Assembly: GCA_021234155.1 (NCBI GenBank) | Contig: JAJEKV010000111.1 | Span: 2,736,968-2,800,967 of the forward strand | DNA length: 64,000 nucleotides | Direction: 5' to 3' | Source of the DNA: Isoetes taiwanensis | Lineage: Eukaryota > Streptophyta > Lycopodiopsida > Isoetales > Isoetaceae | In this document: piece by piece, positions 30,339 through 42,527 of the stretch | Layout of the letters: each line of letters opens with the position of its first letter | Numbering within the stretch: the stretch's first letter is position 1 | Notes under the pieces: model-generated | What the model was told of the DNA's origin: nothing | What the model saw: only the letters and a program-made list of their open reading frames with translations | Databases searched by the model: none | Program-made: the position numbers and the translations under genes

Positions 30339-30574
30339 CTCGGGGGATGCACTTATACAAAAGGGGGTATGCCATGTGCGTGCAGAGGGTGACCAAAAAC
30401 ACCCCCGTATATGGTTTTTTGAAAGGCAAATTTGACCCCTTCCATAGAAAATTTACTCCAAGTAGTGGTCAAAAACCCCCCTAACTCCGCCGTATATGTG
30501 TGGAAACGGGTCCAAAAAACCCCCTACAAGTCACTCGGGCACATTGTATGGCACCCAAAAGTGAACCCCCCTTG
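30339..30574 (-). mobile_element. hAT-like MITE, copy 2
   Basis: A 236-bp element flanked by a perfect 8-bp duplication CCGACGCC at 30331-30338 and 30575-30582. On the minus strand it begins CAAGGGGGGTTCAC and ends ATCCCCCGAG, matching the ends of copy 1 at 2860-3098. The internal phrase GGGGTCAAATTTGCCT is shared. Non-coding. Confidence 0.82.
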
Positions 30575-30582
30575 CCGACGCC

Positions 30583-33578
30583 TAGCTGTTGGCGATGGCG
30601 GGCAGCAGGGAGAAGCTTCCTCTGCTCTGTTCATGCTATGCTGCGAAATTGTTCATGCTATGCTATGTTGCAATAGGAGTTCTGGCGAGTTTTGAGATCT
30701 CAGGGTTGGTTCAATCTGGTGGCTCAAAAGGAAACTTGGCTCATAATAGAGGAATAGGGAAAACAATGGATTTGGGTGAGGGGAGACATTGCAGAGATGG
30801 AAAGCACAGATGTAACAAAGAAAAATGCCAATGGAGAGACACATCGCACATCTCCATCGTCCATGGCAAGGCAGGGAGGCCTCAAACTCCCCTATTTGAG
30901 AATAGCAAGCAGCAGCGGAACCTTGGCCGCCAGAATTGATTTTTTTTTTTAGAGACTGGCCTTGGGTATTTAATTTTCTTCTTGATAATCCATTTTTCTG
31001 CAGATCCAAACCGCATATTCATTTGTTGTAGACTGGTCTTTGGTAGCTATATTTCTATAGATTGATCATTATTTTTGCAGATCCAACATAATAAATGGCA
31101 GAATCGAAGGTCGATATGGCCTAATCTCACGAGACTCTGGAAAAAGGAGAGACCCTGAACAAATTCTATTAATTTATCCAATCTAACATGCACGACAAAA
31201 GCAAGCTTTGCAAATGCTGTTACTTTTCTTCTTATATGGTTTCTTTTGCAAGGTAAATACTTGCAATTTAGTGTGTTTCACCCAATCGCTTTGCATCTGC
31301 AATTTAGTGTATTTCACCCAACTGATTATGATTCTTGGTTCTGTGGAAGCAAAATTGTCGTGATTGTTTTTCAACTGTATCATAAATAGTTTTTTATTTC
31401 GACGAGGAGTTGGGAATAGGCATTGTACCCTGTAGCCCGCTTGGAAAAGCAATAGTGGAAGAACTTGCAGATGATGACTTCCGTAAAGTAAAGACATTTT
31501 TGCATTCTTTCTACCACATTATGTTTCTATGCTCTTATATTTTGCTTGGTCTAGATTCTATGTAATATTAACCAATGTACTCCACCTGATACTAAATGCC
31601 AAATACCTAGTTCCACACGCTAACATTCCTAACTATGCTTTTTTAAAGTTAGCATCTCATGTTGCCATGTCATCCTCCATTTGCCAACTCACCATGCCAA
31701 CTTGCCACTTCATCATATTTTTGCCCCATTTTGAGCTAAAAAGCCAAAAATTCATTTTGCAAAAAAGATTCTTCCATGTTATAGAGCATCAAAAAAGATT
31801 CCATTAGCAAAAAAGAATTTTCAAAAAAGACCTCATATTGACCTACATTTTAAGGTTCTTGGGAATCGTGCCAAGGTTCAAGAAATAAAAAAAAAAATCC
31901 CCCCCCCGGGCCAAGTCACTCATCCAAAAAGTTACTGCATGGAGTTTCTTTCAGTGCCGATGAGATACAACAGACTTTAAGCATAATACTCATGCATACA
32001 ATTCCATAAAAATCTTCTTCTAGAAATGGTGATACGGCTCTCATCCTAGTTTTATTAGAATGCATGCCTAATCATAGCTACATCATGACTTTGCATCATT
32101 CATCAACGTTTCTAGAGCTACATAAGTAAAAATGCAGTTGCAGTGGAGCATTACCAAGCATGCAAATATTACCGAGCATGCAATCATTGAGCACTCAAGA
32201 GAAATCGATCAGTTAGGCCTCACATGAGCAAAGTCTGGAACCTAGTATAAGTGAGGAAAAGAAAGTTGCAACAGAGGACAGTACCAAACAATTAAGAGGT
32301 TTGCACTTTAGGGAAGGAATATCAAAGAGTCATAAAGGCAATATTGGGTTGCCAAAGGAATTTTGAGTCTTTAGAATTTGCACGAATTGAAGTTGCAAGT
32401 TTATTGATTGAGGAAAATGTGCAGATGGATGGGGATCCTTTGGAACTCTGTGAAGCACCAACTCAAGATGCTATTCCAGTTTACAATTTCCATGAAGAGA
32501 AGAAAAATCAAAATATATGGCCCTCGATTTTGCACATTCTGAATGTGGGAGAGGAAGATTGAGAAAACGAAAAGTTCAGCGAAGCTTTTCTAAATCCAGT
32601 GGAGAAGAATCCAATCATGGCTGCCGGAAATGTGAACTTAGTTTCAGAAAAGATCAATAAGCAAAAGAGGAGATTCAAAGCAACCTACAGGAAGATGAGC
32701 ATTGCAACTCAGAGGAAATTAGGATTTTGGACGATTTAGTAGTTGAGAATGTCTCAGAGCAAAAGCCAAAGGTAGGACATTATGATAAAGAAGCATTGGA
32801 TGCTCTAGTTTCTAAATTGACCATCAACTACAAAAATGGAAATGCGCTTCAAAAGCAAACCTCATAGTGCAGAAGGATTGGATCGCATGAAACCCTGCAT
32901 ATTTTCTTCTCAAATTACAAGCAGATATTTTCAGCTTTCTGCTAGGAATTTCGATACACACTTACAACTGCTAAGAAGAAAAAAATCCCTTGAGGGTTTA
33001 GGATACTGCATGCATGACAGATTTCGTCGCTGGCAAGAAAGAGAACGTATCCAGCCTCCTTGATATATTGGTGTACAATCTGCAAAGAAATAGATGCCAA
33101 AAAAAATAGAAGTAAAAACATTAGAATTGTAGGTTTACAGGCCGCCGAAGAACAGACACCCATTGCATCTACCTCCGCCCAAAGCAAAGAGTGAAAGCTC
33201 CCCGAAAATAATAGGCTTAGCCGGAAAGAGCCGACATTGCCGAAGTTGCTTGGAAGATTTGGAATGAACTGACGTTGGCAAAGCGCCATAGGGGGAAGAA
33301 AATAACTAAATATTAAAACATATCTTAACCATTCATCTACCTAATTGCATCTAGGGTGCCACATGGTCCACATTGAAAGAAAAAAGAATAATTAATCCTT
33401 AAAACATATCTCAACCATTTCCCTATCTAAATTCCATCATGCGCTCTATATTTGAAGTTGATGACATACACTCAAAATAACTTTAGTATAAAGAAAGATA
33501 TTATAGATAACACAGTAACACATTCATAAGGTTATATATAAAAGAAATCCGTTCACGCATTCCTAGGATGGGTCATGA
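30583..33578. other. Intergenic, no identified gene
   Basis: Short frames at 30589-30939 (+), 32344-32562 (+) and 32836-33063 (+) have no recognisable family. The stretch 32344-32870 has somewhat coding-like composition in broken frames (for example DKEALDALVSKLTINYKNG near 32785) and could be the wreck of an unidentified gene. Confidence 0.4.
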
Positions 33579-33583
33579 GATAC

Positions 33584-35169
33584 TGTGACGCTCCCAGAAC
33601 GTATACGACGCCCGGCCGTATACATACGGGGACTTTCCCCTCCCATGACAACCATTTCGCCATGAGCAGGGCCCTCCGTCTAACTCGGGCCATCTATGGA
33701 AATATGCTCGAGTGAAGGACACAGAGGGGTCATTCGGCCCACGCCTTCAATGGGGCTCCTATGTCGCGGAAGCGTGAATACAAGGTCAGCATACAGCATA
33801 ATCATATCATAAATACCACCACGAAGGGTGGCACGTCCATCCAACTGCTAATAACAGAGAAGATACATTTAATACTAGGAAAACACCCCAAACCCATGGT
33901 TCTACCCCGACTCAGACTCCAGTGAGGATCGACTGACGGCTAGGTCTCAAGAGATCAGCAGACCGAATCTTGGCATGGCGTTGGCTGGCATAGAACATCG
34001 GCTAGTGTTGTCCACTCCATCCGCCCCTCACATTGCACACTGCGGATGAGTCGAATCATGCTATGGCACCACTATAGCCTTCCGGAGACGCAGAATCAAG
34101 GTATCACCCTTCAAGCCTACTCCAGGGTTCATGAAGCCCTGGTCCGATGAGGCAGGTCAGGGAAGTGTCCCCTTCCAGGATCATAGCGGTTCCATGGGTG
34201 AGCTAGAGAATACGTGCCGCATCGGTGACCCAGCATCCATGCGAGCTTACTCACTCTAAATCTACTCAAAGTACGGGGGTGCCCCATGCGGGTCACACCT
34301 CCGCACCTGGGGAGTGTCGGACCCATACCCGCCCCCTCGTGGCCCGGCTATTAGGCCTAGCCCACTGTAGGAGTCCTAGGAGCCTTGTATGTTCGTGCAA
34401 GACCCCACCCCCACTTCACCACTGCGTCCCTTCTCTGGTGCTAAGCAATTCCATAGCATCCACGATTTGATGGTCTCTTGTGCACAGGCCGCTTCTAATG
34501 GGAGTAGTACAGGGCTCTATCTAGGAGCATACTACAATACATGGGCTCAGAGGTCTCTACCCCCCCCCCTCAATCCCTGCTTTAAGGAAGCTAACAGAGA
34601 TACTTTCATAGATTCATCCATCCTTACTTAACAAACATAATCCCTAATTGAAATACAATCCCAAATATCAAAGAAGGGTTAATCCTAACAAAGATAACCA
34701 GAGAAGCCTAACTGAGGCACTACCCTAGAAGCTCAAGCTAGACTACCACTAACCCGAGTTTCTGCTAGAACCGTTATCATGGGCACTTCCATACTTTAGC
34801 AACCTGGGTGTTCAGCAACAGCTTGGGCGAGTTCAGCAACAGCTTTGGCGAGTTCAGCAACAGCTTGGGCGCTCACAGCTCCTCCTCCTGGCTCGATTTA
34901 GGGGTGAAATGGGGTAATGATCCACTTTGATGGCCCAAGTTAGCATTCCCATGCTGGCCAATCGAGTTTGGCCAAGTGGCACCTTCCTAAGTAATTCATT
35001 AACTTAATTAAACCAATTAGAGGTTAATTCCTTAATTATAGGTAATTAACCTTTAATAATCCCTTTTAGGTCAACCCCCTAGGTTAAAATACCCCATGGT
35101 GGCGTATCTTTACTGGGTGACGTGTCAGTATATTTATACGTATACCGTATAAATACTTGGAACGTCACA
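33584..35169 (-). repeat. 3' LTR (left copy)
   Basis: 1586 bp. Compared with the right copy it has three rather than two units of the 21-bp TTCAGCAACAGCTTGGGCGAG repeat near 34810. It also lacks a ~23-bp segment (ATTAATTTAGCATAGCTAAATTA) that the right copy has near 45720. Confidence 0.95.
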
Positions 35170-35183
35170 TTCTCCCCTCCTTA
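35170..35183 (-). other. Polypurine tract
   Basis: On the minus strand AAGGAGGGGAGAA lies immediately upstream of the 3' LTR, the expected primer for plus-strand synthesis. Confidence 0.85.
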
Positions 35184-35663
35184 GAAATAATGTTGTCCTC
35201 AGCATTAGGGTTAGTTACAACTATAAGAAACCATACCTAAAAGAAGGAAGGTAACTCCTTATTTCTGAAGGTAATAACATCAAAGTTTAAAACATATAAT
35301 AGTTTAAGCACCAAGGTGCATTTCACATACTTATGATAACAAGGTTTAAGGATCAAAGTCCGATATGAAGATCATAGTGACAAAAAAAATAACACATGTA
35401 GACAAAATAAAACTGGAGAAGTCGGGCCATCAGCAACCCTCTATACATGGGCAGGTCACGTACTGCTCACTGGCCTGCACATGTCAATACATCAGTATAT
35501 ATAGATAAGATAAATAGGTTGTGGTTGAAGGGACCACCCCCTGTAAGAAATAAAAAGAAAAACCTATCTACAAGGGAACCTATCATGCCTATGGTTCGCA
35601 ATTCATTGCGGCGTAAGGAATGGTCAAGTTCCCATTATAGCCGAGATGAACGCGGCCTATCAA
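35170..35663 (-). other. 3' untranslated region of the LTR element
   Basis: The interval between the pol stop and the polypurine tract/3' LTR. No coding homology. Confidence 0.6.
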
Positions 35664-38600
35664 CTACATGCTTTCCAAGCAATTCGCGGTCATGCCCACA
35701 TTGACAATACACCACGTCCTAGAGAACACGAAGGTGATCTCATCATCGGTAACTATTGTTAACCACGATGCATCTACCCCTCTACTGCATGATTCTCGGC
35801 GAATCAAGCCTTCAAGCTTACCGCCGGGAGCGGGGTTGATAGCATCGTTGATGGTGCGGCCCTGAGATTCCCGCATGAAGTCCGGATAGTGCTTCTCAAG
35901 GTCTATCTTCATCACCCACGTAGCATCCTCAACTGGCAAGTGTTTCCACTTAACCAAGTATTGCAACATTTGACTCCTTCTGGTCTGCTTATAGGCTCGA
36001 TCAAGAAGAGCTTCAGGCACTATATCTAGATGCTCTTCTGTCATTTCAAGAAGGGTGGGTGTATCCAAGATCTCCTCTGGATCTGGGGTGTGTTGTTTCA
36101 GAAGACCCACGTGAAAGACCTTGTGGATCTTCAAGCGGGGTGGCAAATCCAAGCGATATACCTGTTCTCCAACACGTTCAATGATTTTGAACGGCCCAGC
36201 CCATCTGGGTGCCAGCTTCTTGCAGTTGCCAATCTTAAGCTTCGCTTGTTTAACCTTAATCTTGAGCCAAACTGATTCGCCCACCTGGAAGACTCGTGGG
36301 GTTCTGTGCTTATCCGCGACACTCTTCTGACGACTGCGTGCAGCCAACAAGTAACCACGAACTTCCTCAACCAAAGCTTGCATTTCCAAGAGGAGTTGTT
36401 GAGAAACCTCCACCTTAGAAACGGGATTATGCCATGTGTCTGGAGTAAGGCACTGGTAACCATAATTTATCATGAAGGGAGACATTCTGGAAGACTCCTG
36501 TTTCATGCTATTATAGGCAAATTCAACCAAATAAATATAGTCAGCCCATTGTGATTGCTTACTCCACACATAACTTCGTAGCATATCTTCTATAATGCGA
36601 TTGGTACGCTCTGTCTGACCATCCTGAGGATGATATGCCGTACTCATAGCAAGCTTGGTTTGGATGGTGGCAAAGAAATCTTTCCAGAACGCACTTACGA
36701 ATTTGGGATCCCTGTCGGATACGATAACTCGTGGCATCCCATGCAATCTGAAGATCTCCTTTGTAAACAGCAGAGCGGTATCAAAGGCTGTATCCGTGGT
36801 ACGACATGGCAAGAAATGAGCCATTTTCGACAATTTGTCGACCACTACCATCAATGCATCATATCCACGAAGAGTACGTGGAAGGCCCACAATCAAATCC
36901 ATGGTTATGACTTCCCATTTGGCATTGGGCACATCTAGAGGTTGCAACTCTCCTGGGATCCTTAGTTGCTCAGCCTTGGTTTGCTGACATACCTGACACT
37001 GCTTAATATACCTGGCAATGTCCTTCTTCATAGAAGGCCAAAAATAACTGGAGCGGATTTTAAAGTAGGTTTTCATGAAACCTGCATGTCCAGCTATAGG
37101 GCTGTTGTGTGTGTCATGGAGAATGAGGTTACGCACTCCTGAAGTCTCGGGTACACACAACTTATCTTTGTGATATAACAAATTGCCCTCTTTCTTATAC
37201 GAACGGAAAGCTTCACGTTCTTTGTCTGTGCGTGCTTCCTTAGCCAAACTATCCCACACATCACGGAACTCTGGATCCGTGGCCAAGGTCTGCTCTATCT
37301 GTTTCCCGAACTCACTGGTGAGTGTGGAGATGGCGTTACAATAGGTTCGGGTTACCAAGGGATGGCGTGATAACGCATCCGCAACCACATTGTGTTTCCC
37401 AGGCTTATACATAATCTCAAAATCATACTCCTCGAGAAACTCCATCCATCTCCTTTGACGGAGGTTGAGATTCGGCTGGGTTGATAGATAACGGAGACTC
37501 TGATGATCTGTATCAAACTGAAATCTTATACCAAGAAGGTAGTGTCTCCATATACGCAGAGCGCGGACAACAGCCAACAACTCCTGATCATGGGTAGGGT
37601 ATCGCTGTTCAGTCTCATTCATTTTCTTTGAATCATAGGCAATAACCCTCCCTTCCTGCATTAGGACTGCCCCGGTAGCAATCTTACTGGCATCCGTTGC
37701 TACTAGTTTATCCTTTTCGGGGTCCGACAATGTGAGGACTGGTGCCGATGTTAAAGCATCCTTAAGCTTCTGAAAACTTCCCTGGACTTTTGCTTTCCAA
37801 TGCTCAATCCAATCCTTCACTTTCTCATGTTTTATAAGATCGGTAAGAGGTGCTGCAATCTTTGCGAAGTCCTTAACAAACTTACGGTAATATCCTGCCA
37901 ATCCCAAGAAGCTTCGGACCTCTGAAACATTACCTGGAATGGGCCAATCCTTGACTGCCTCTATCTTTGCTGGATCTGTAGCAATTCCTTCAGCGGAAAT
38001 GACATGGCCTAAATAGTCCACTTTGGGGGTGGCAAACTTGCACTTAGAAAACTTGGCAAAGAGCTGGTGACGTCTTAGTTTTTGTAGGGCCAAGCGAAGA
38101 TGTTTCTCATGCTCCTCCAAGGTCTAACTATAGATGAGAATGTCATCAAATAATATAACAACAAAATCATCCAAGTATTGACAGAAGACATCATTCATTA
38201 ACCGCATAAAAGTTGCGAGGGCATTAGTTAATCCAAAAGGCATAACGATAAACTCATAATGCCCGTATCGAGTGCGAAAAGCAGACTTATGGTGGATGTC
38301 CTCCTCTTTGATTCTGATTTGGTGATATTCGGAGCGTAAATCAATCTTTGAGAAGTACTTGGCCCCTTGCAACTGGTCCATAAGATCCTCTGCTCTAGGC
38401 AAAGCATAGCGATTCTTGATCGTATGCTTGTTGAGCTGCCGATAATCAATACACATCCTGAGGGAGCCATCTTTCTTCTTAACAAAAAGGATAGGAGCGC
38501 CAAAAGGCGAAACACTAGGTCGAATGAAGCCTAGGTTTAGTAACTCCAGAAGTTGCTTTTTAAGCTCTGCTAACTCAGGGGGACTCATACGGTACGGGGC

Positions 38601-39060
38601 CTTACTGGTAGGCTTAGTACCCGGTTCTAGAGCTATCTCACATTCTACTCCTCTGAATGGAGGTAGTTTCTGGATCTCGTCTGGAAAGAGATCGCTAAAT
38701 TATCTGAGAAGATCAGCAATGCCCTTTGGCAAGGCATCAACTACTTGATTTTGCTTAGCATCTGACTCAATGGAGGCAAGTCTGATGACACAAAGTAGCG
38801 TATCCTTGCGTATAGCCTTATTTAACTGCCTGATGGACATAGACTGCATAATGGGGTTTAAGGGATCACCTTTTATAGTTACTCGGGTTCCATTAGTTGC
38901 GTTGAAGGTAACCTCCGTTTTTCATGATCTATATTGGCCTTTTGCGGATGCCAAGAATTCCATGCCCACAATCGGATCATATTTGCCAATATCCATTAAC
39001 TTCGGCACCCAATGCAACCGGCACACTGGCGGTACATTTAAAGGTTAATCGGCTGACCAT
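35664..39060 (-). pseudogene. Pol polyprotein: RT, RNase H, integrase, chromodomain (two in-frame stops)
   Basis: From 38720 leftward the frame reads [23 protein letters not shown], then the RT blocks [19 protein letters not shown] and [11 protein letters not shown] (catalytic DD). RNase H shows [15 protein letters not shown] and [11 protein letters not shown]. Integrase shows the zinc-binding [13 protein letters not shown]...CQVCQQTK and the core [23 protein letters not shown] and [10 protein letters not shown] (D, D, E). The tail [16 protein letters not shown] is a chromodomain. In-frame stops at 38124-38126 (after ILIYS) and 38700-38702 interrupt it. The left 818-aa piece is fully open. 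Upstream of 39060 the protease is too decayed to define. Confidence 0.93.
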
Positions 39061-39256
39061 GAGTATGTCGACTTTACCAGCTGGCTAAAGTGGCGGGTTT
39101 GGTCGGGACCTCAAAGTCTCAAGCTGCAATACGGGCCATTCTAGGAGAAGCAAAATTATGTGTACTTCCGTATCCATAAGAATTTATGAAAGGCTTCTTG
39201 TCTACTTGACCTATAGTGGAAATACTTGGCCGGTGACTTTTCGGCATTGCCGGTTT

Positions 39257-40555
39257 CTATGGCTGCAAGGATATGGAACGCACCGTGAATGTACTCGGGA
39301 GCCTCCTCCTCGGCGGTGGTGTAGACTCGAGATCGTCCCAATCGAATTCGGCCATGGCCGGTGGGCGATCTGTGTGACATAAGGGCAATTCTACATGAAG
39401 TGCGGACGAGCATACACCGTAACATGCCTTATCTCTGCGGGCTGCTCTCGAGCCTCTTTGGGAATAGACGTAAGAGGTTCGAACTTCCCACCGACATTGT
39501 TTGGGTTTGTCGAGCATGTTGAAGGTGACTTTCTTTTCTGGCCGGTAGGAAGAGTTCTGCTGAGAGGGCCCAGGACTTGGTGAGCGGGCCTTGTAAGGTG
39601 TGTACGGATGGGGCTGAGAATAAGGGGCAGGACGCTGGTACTGGTTTCTTGGTGTGTCCTCTTCCAGGCTCAATGCCTTAACCTTGAGCCTCTGCAACTA
39701 ATTTCGGGTCTATGGCCTTAACCATTCGTTTAATTGATGGGGCCAACCCTTCAATATAGCCCTCCCCGCCCTCTTTTCATTCATACCTGGTACATACAGC
39801 CTCAAGCGCATGAATTCATCTGTGTAGGCCTGAACTGACATACCCTTCTACTCTAACCTATAAAAAGTCTGAATCTGCTGGCATTTGTGCGCACGGGGCA
39901 TGTAATGCGACTTAAAAGCTTTGGCAAACTTTTTGAACTTGCATCTGCTTCTGTCCAGATGCTTGGCTCTAGCATAGCCCTTCCACCAAATATGAGCGGC
40001 TCCGGTAAGGTTTGTGGTGGCAACTTTTCCTGTATCTTTCTCCGTCATGCCATAGGATTTCCCAAACTCCTTCATCTCGTCCAACCAGGATTCTGCATTC
40101 AACCCGCCTCTAGATTTCCCATCAAACTGGGCCAATTTCCTGTTTTTCCATATACTGGTTATGGCCGTATCAACCGTCTTACGGTACTCCTTGTCCCGGC
40201 GCTTTGCATGGTCACCAGATGACATAGACGACTCCGAGGACAGAGAAATGGCTGATGGTGAGGATGTGGCGCTATCCGCAGACGAGCTTCGACGACGTTT
40301 GGAATGGTGCCTCCTTTGTGCAGGTGCAGGGCCTGGTTCTGGTGCAGGTGGCTGCTATGGTGGTGGGCTTGGCGGTAATGGAGGTAACTCCGGTCCGTCC
40401 TCTTGCATATGGTGCGGTGGGTTGGCATTTAACACATAAGCCTGGAGCTCTACTAACTGCCGCTTCATCAACATGAGTTCTTGCTCAGGTGTTAGTCTGC
40501 TAGCATTCGAGAGTGTCTGCCATGAGACATTACGTGCACCGTCTATATTGACCAT
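39257..40555 (-). pseudogene. Gag-like protein (frames broken)
   Basis: The frame at 40225-39848 holds a retrotransposon gag core: RKLAQFDGKSRGGLNAESWL followed by VATTNLTGAAHIWWKGY. Upstream, at 40555-40355, lies LTPEQELMLMKRQLVELQAYV, a coiled-coil-like segment, followed by a proline-rich linker. Downstream, at 39697-39257, is a Pro/Ser/Arg-rich tail with a Cys/His cluster that could be a decayed zinc knuckle. The three pieces lie in different frames, so it cannot be translated whole. Confidence 0.75.
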
Positions 40556-40830
40556 AAGAAGGTATAAGGAGAATCATTGTGGTAACAAGTGTCACAAAGA
40601 AGATCATCTTAAGTAGTGCTAGGAAATAATAATAAAGACGGTAGACGAGAATAAAAGATCTTTATTGTAAATTCAAGTAGCAATTACATTGGAGATATAT
40701 CGTTAACAAAAGTTTAAGGTCATACAGTACAGAAGTAGTGATTACACACATATTTAGCCATAAGGCTGTACATTAGACAACTTCTAGTCAACACATACTT
40801 AGTCATAAAAGCAAACTGAAGAAATCAGAC

Positions 40831-41337
40831 CTAGGGCTGCGCAAAAGGGTACAGGATGGAGTAGCGAACGCTCTCCCGTACAGCCCTGACTACCTTGTAG
40901 CGAGCCCATGCTTGGATGATAACGTGCTGGTAGTCTAACATGGGGCTAATGATAAGGAGATTGAAGAGGCTTCTTAGCGCATAGAAGATCTGCCATAAGT
41001 GATCGTTTGCGTCGACAAAAGCTTTGTGCTTGGTCATATCCCAGTAATCCCAGGTACGACGAAGAGTCTGTTGTAGATGCTCAAAGGCACGTTCTCGGAG
41101 AATATTGACTATTTCCAGGCCTTTAGTTGAATCATAGGGTTCTCCCTGTTCCACGGGCTCCTCCGGTACGTAATCATCATCCCGATCCGGATACTCCCCA
41201 TAGCGTTGACCGTAGTCTTGGTCGGGAGGTCCTTGATCGTCCCTTCGTATGTCGTTGGTGATTCTTTCCTCGATTTCTTCGAGTTCATCGTCTGCAAGAC
41301 GGCAAGAATGAATACACAATATCGAACGATTTCGCAT
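40831..41337 (-). CDS. Retroelement pre-gag ORF, unknown function (168 aa)
   Basis: I do not recognise this protein. It has an acidic N-terminal half (ELEEIEERITNDIRRDDQGP) and a more hydrophobic, basic C-terminus ending near VRESVRYSILYPFAQP. It lies between gag and the histone-like ORF on the element's coding strand. It may be an exon or fragment of a larger pre-gag protein. Confidence 0.4.
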   Translation of the reverse strand: MRNRSILCIHSCRLADDELEEIEERITNDIRRDDQGPPDQDYGQRYGEYPDRDDDYVPEEPVEQGEPYDSTKGLEIVNILRERAFEHLQQTLRRTWDYWDMTKHKAFVDANDHLWQIFYALRSLFNLLIISPMLDYQHVIIQAWARYKVVRAVRESVRYSILYPFAQP

Positions 41338-41520
41338 ACTACAACTCTAAAAGAGAGATAACCAAGTATCGTAGGGAACAAGGTAATTGTGCTCAATGCT
41401 ACAAGAACCATTAGACATAAGAAAGTAGCACATATATTATATGATGGCTTAAAAGGAAAATTTGCCAATACAAGATTACAGCTATACGCGATACAAAAAT
41501 TTATAATTGTAAAACGATAT

Positions 41521-41976
41521 TTAAGAACTGGGTCCCTCATCTTCCTCCATAGGCTGAGGAGGTGGTGGTGGCGGCCGATGACGTAGCAGAGCAACTCCTG
41601 GATCAACAGTAACGGCCGCGCGAGAAGCGACTTCCGGAGGGTAGGCGACTGCTAGCGGAGCCGCCGCAAGGAGCTTCATACCCATCCAGGGTGCTATGTC
41701 CTGTCCTAAGGCTGCCAGGGCGAGATCCCGCCGCACCAACACGTAAGTAAGTGTGTGGTAGGATAGATTCTTGTGCCTCGCAAGAGTAGACAAGGCACGG
41801 AGACTCCACCATGAGGCTTCTGCTTCTGGGCCTAAATCACGTGCCACGAAGAAAACCTGTCCCTGCCTAAAAGTTGATAAGAAGAAGCGGGTGAGGGGAC
41901 TTCCAGACACTTTCCCATGGGCGGTAACTGAAGTGTCTACCTCCTTCTCTAGGTTCTTAGGAACCTCTTCCTCCAT
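41521..41976 (-). CDS. Retroelement pre-gag ORF, unknown function (151 aa)
   Basis: Unrecognised family. It reads RDLGPEAEASWWSLRALS then YHTLTYVLVRRDLALAALG and ends in a poly-proline stretch before MEEDEGPSS. The ORF at 52043-52273, inside the older relative, has a similar pattern (WEAVTLLIALTGF..., SPLAVVAAIAPE), which suggests conservation within this element family. Confidence 0.4.
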   Translation of the reverse strand: MEEEVPKNLEKEVDTSVTAHGKVSGSPLTRFFLSTFRQGQVFFVARDLGPEAEASWWSLRALSTLARHKNLSYHTLTYVLVRRDLALAALGQDIAPWMGMKLLAAAPLAVAYPPEVASRAAVTVDPGVALLRHRPPPPPPQPMEEDEGPSS

Positions 41977-42042
41977 ACGTTCTTCTTTCTCCTCCCTATA
42001 GTGGGCAGAATTATCATAAAGATCCTCGCCTTCCTCCTCTGA

Positions 42043-42504
42043 CTAAGAGGGAAGCTCGAGCATAAGTATGTTTGGGACTGAAGGTCCCACATCCGTGAAG
42101 GCTTCTGGAGGAGGTTGGTATGGAGGGTCTGGAAGCACGAGATCTCTAAGTCGGAGGAGTGTCTCAGCCGGCTCAATAGTCTGCTGGTGGAACTGGAGTA
42201 CCTGTTGTACCTCAGGAGGGAGGTCCACGGATGAAAAATCAATGAAGTCATCCATGCAATATTCGGCCAGTTCATAGAGAACCTGTGCTTTCTCCTTCCC
42301 TTTGACCCCGGCTACTACATGGTATGTCCACATGATGTCATCCAACAGAAGGAACTCCTGCCCCTCGTGGTATATAACTGGAACGACGTCCAACCCAGCT
42401 AAACGTCCACTTCGCTTGCGGCGTGGTGGCATCTCCTCTGCTATCTGCTTCCACCGGACGAAATCATCCATGTCAATCTGCTCGTCCTCTTCCTCATCTG
42501 ACAA
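42043..42504 (-). CDS. Retroelement pre-gag ORF, acidic start (153 aa)
   Basis: Unrecognised. It begins MSDEEEDEQIDMDDFVRWKQ, then a basic patch (PPRRKRSGRLAGLD), then YHEGQEFLLLDDIMWTYHV. It starts within about 25 bp of the end of the histone H3-like segment but in another frame, so it may be the continuation of that protein after a frameshift or a splice. Confidence 0.4.
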   Translation of the reverse strand: MSDEEEDEQIDMDDFVRWKQIAEEMPPRRKRSGRLAGLDVVPVIYHEGQEFLLLDDIMWTYHVVAGVKGKEKAQVLYELAEYCMDDFIDFSSVDLPPEVQQVLQFHQQTIEPAETLLRLRDLVLPDPPYQPPPEAFTDVGPSVPNILMLELPS

Positions 42505-42527
42505 TGCTAGGGAATTGCAAAAGCCTA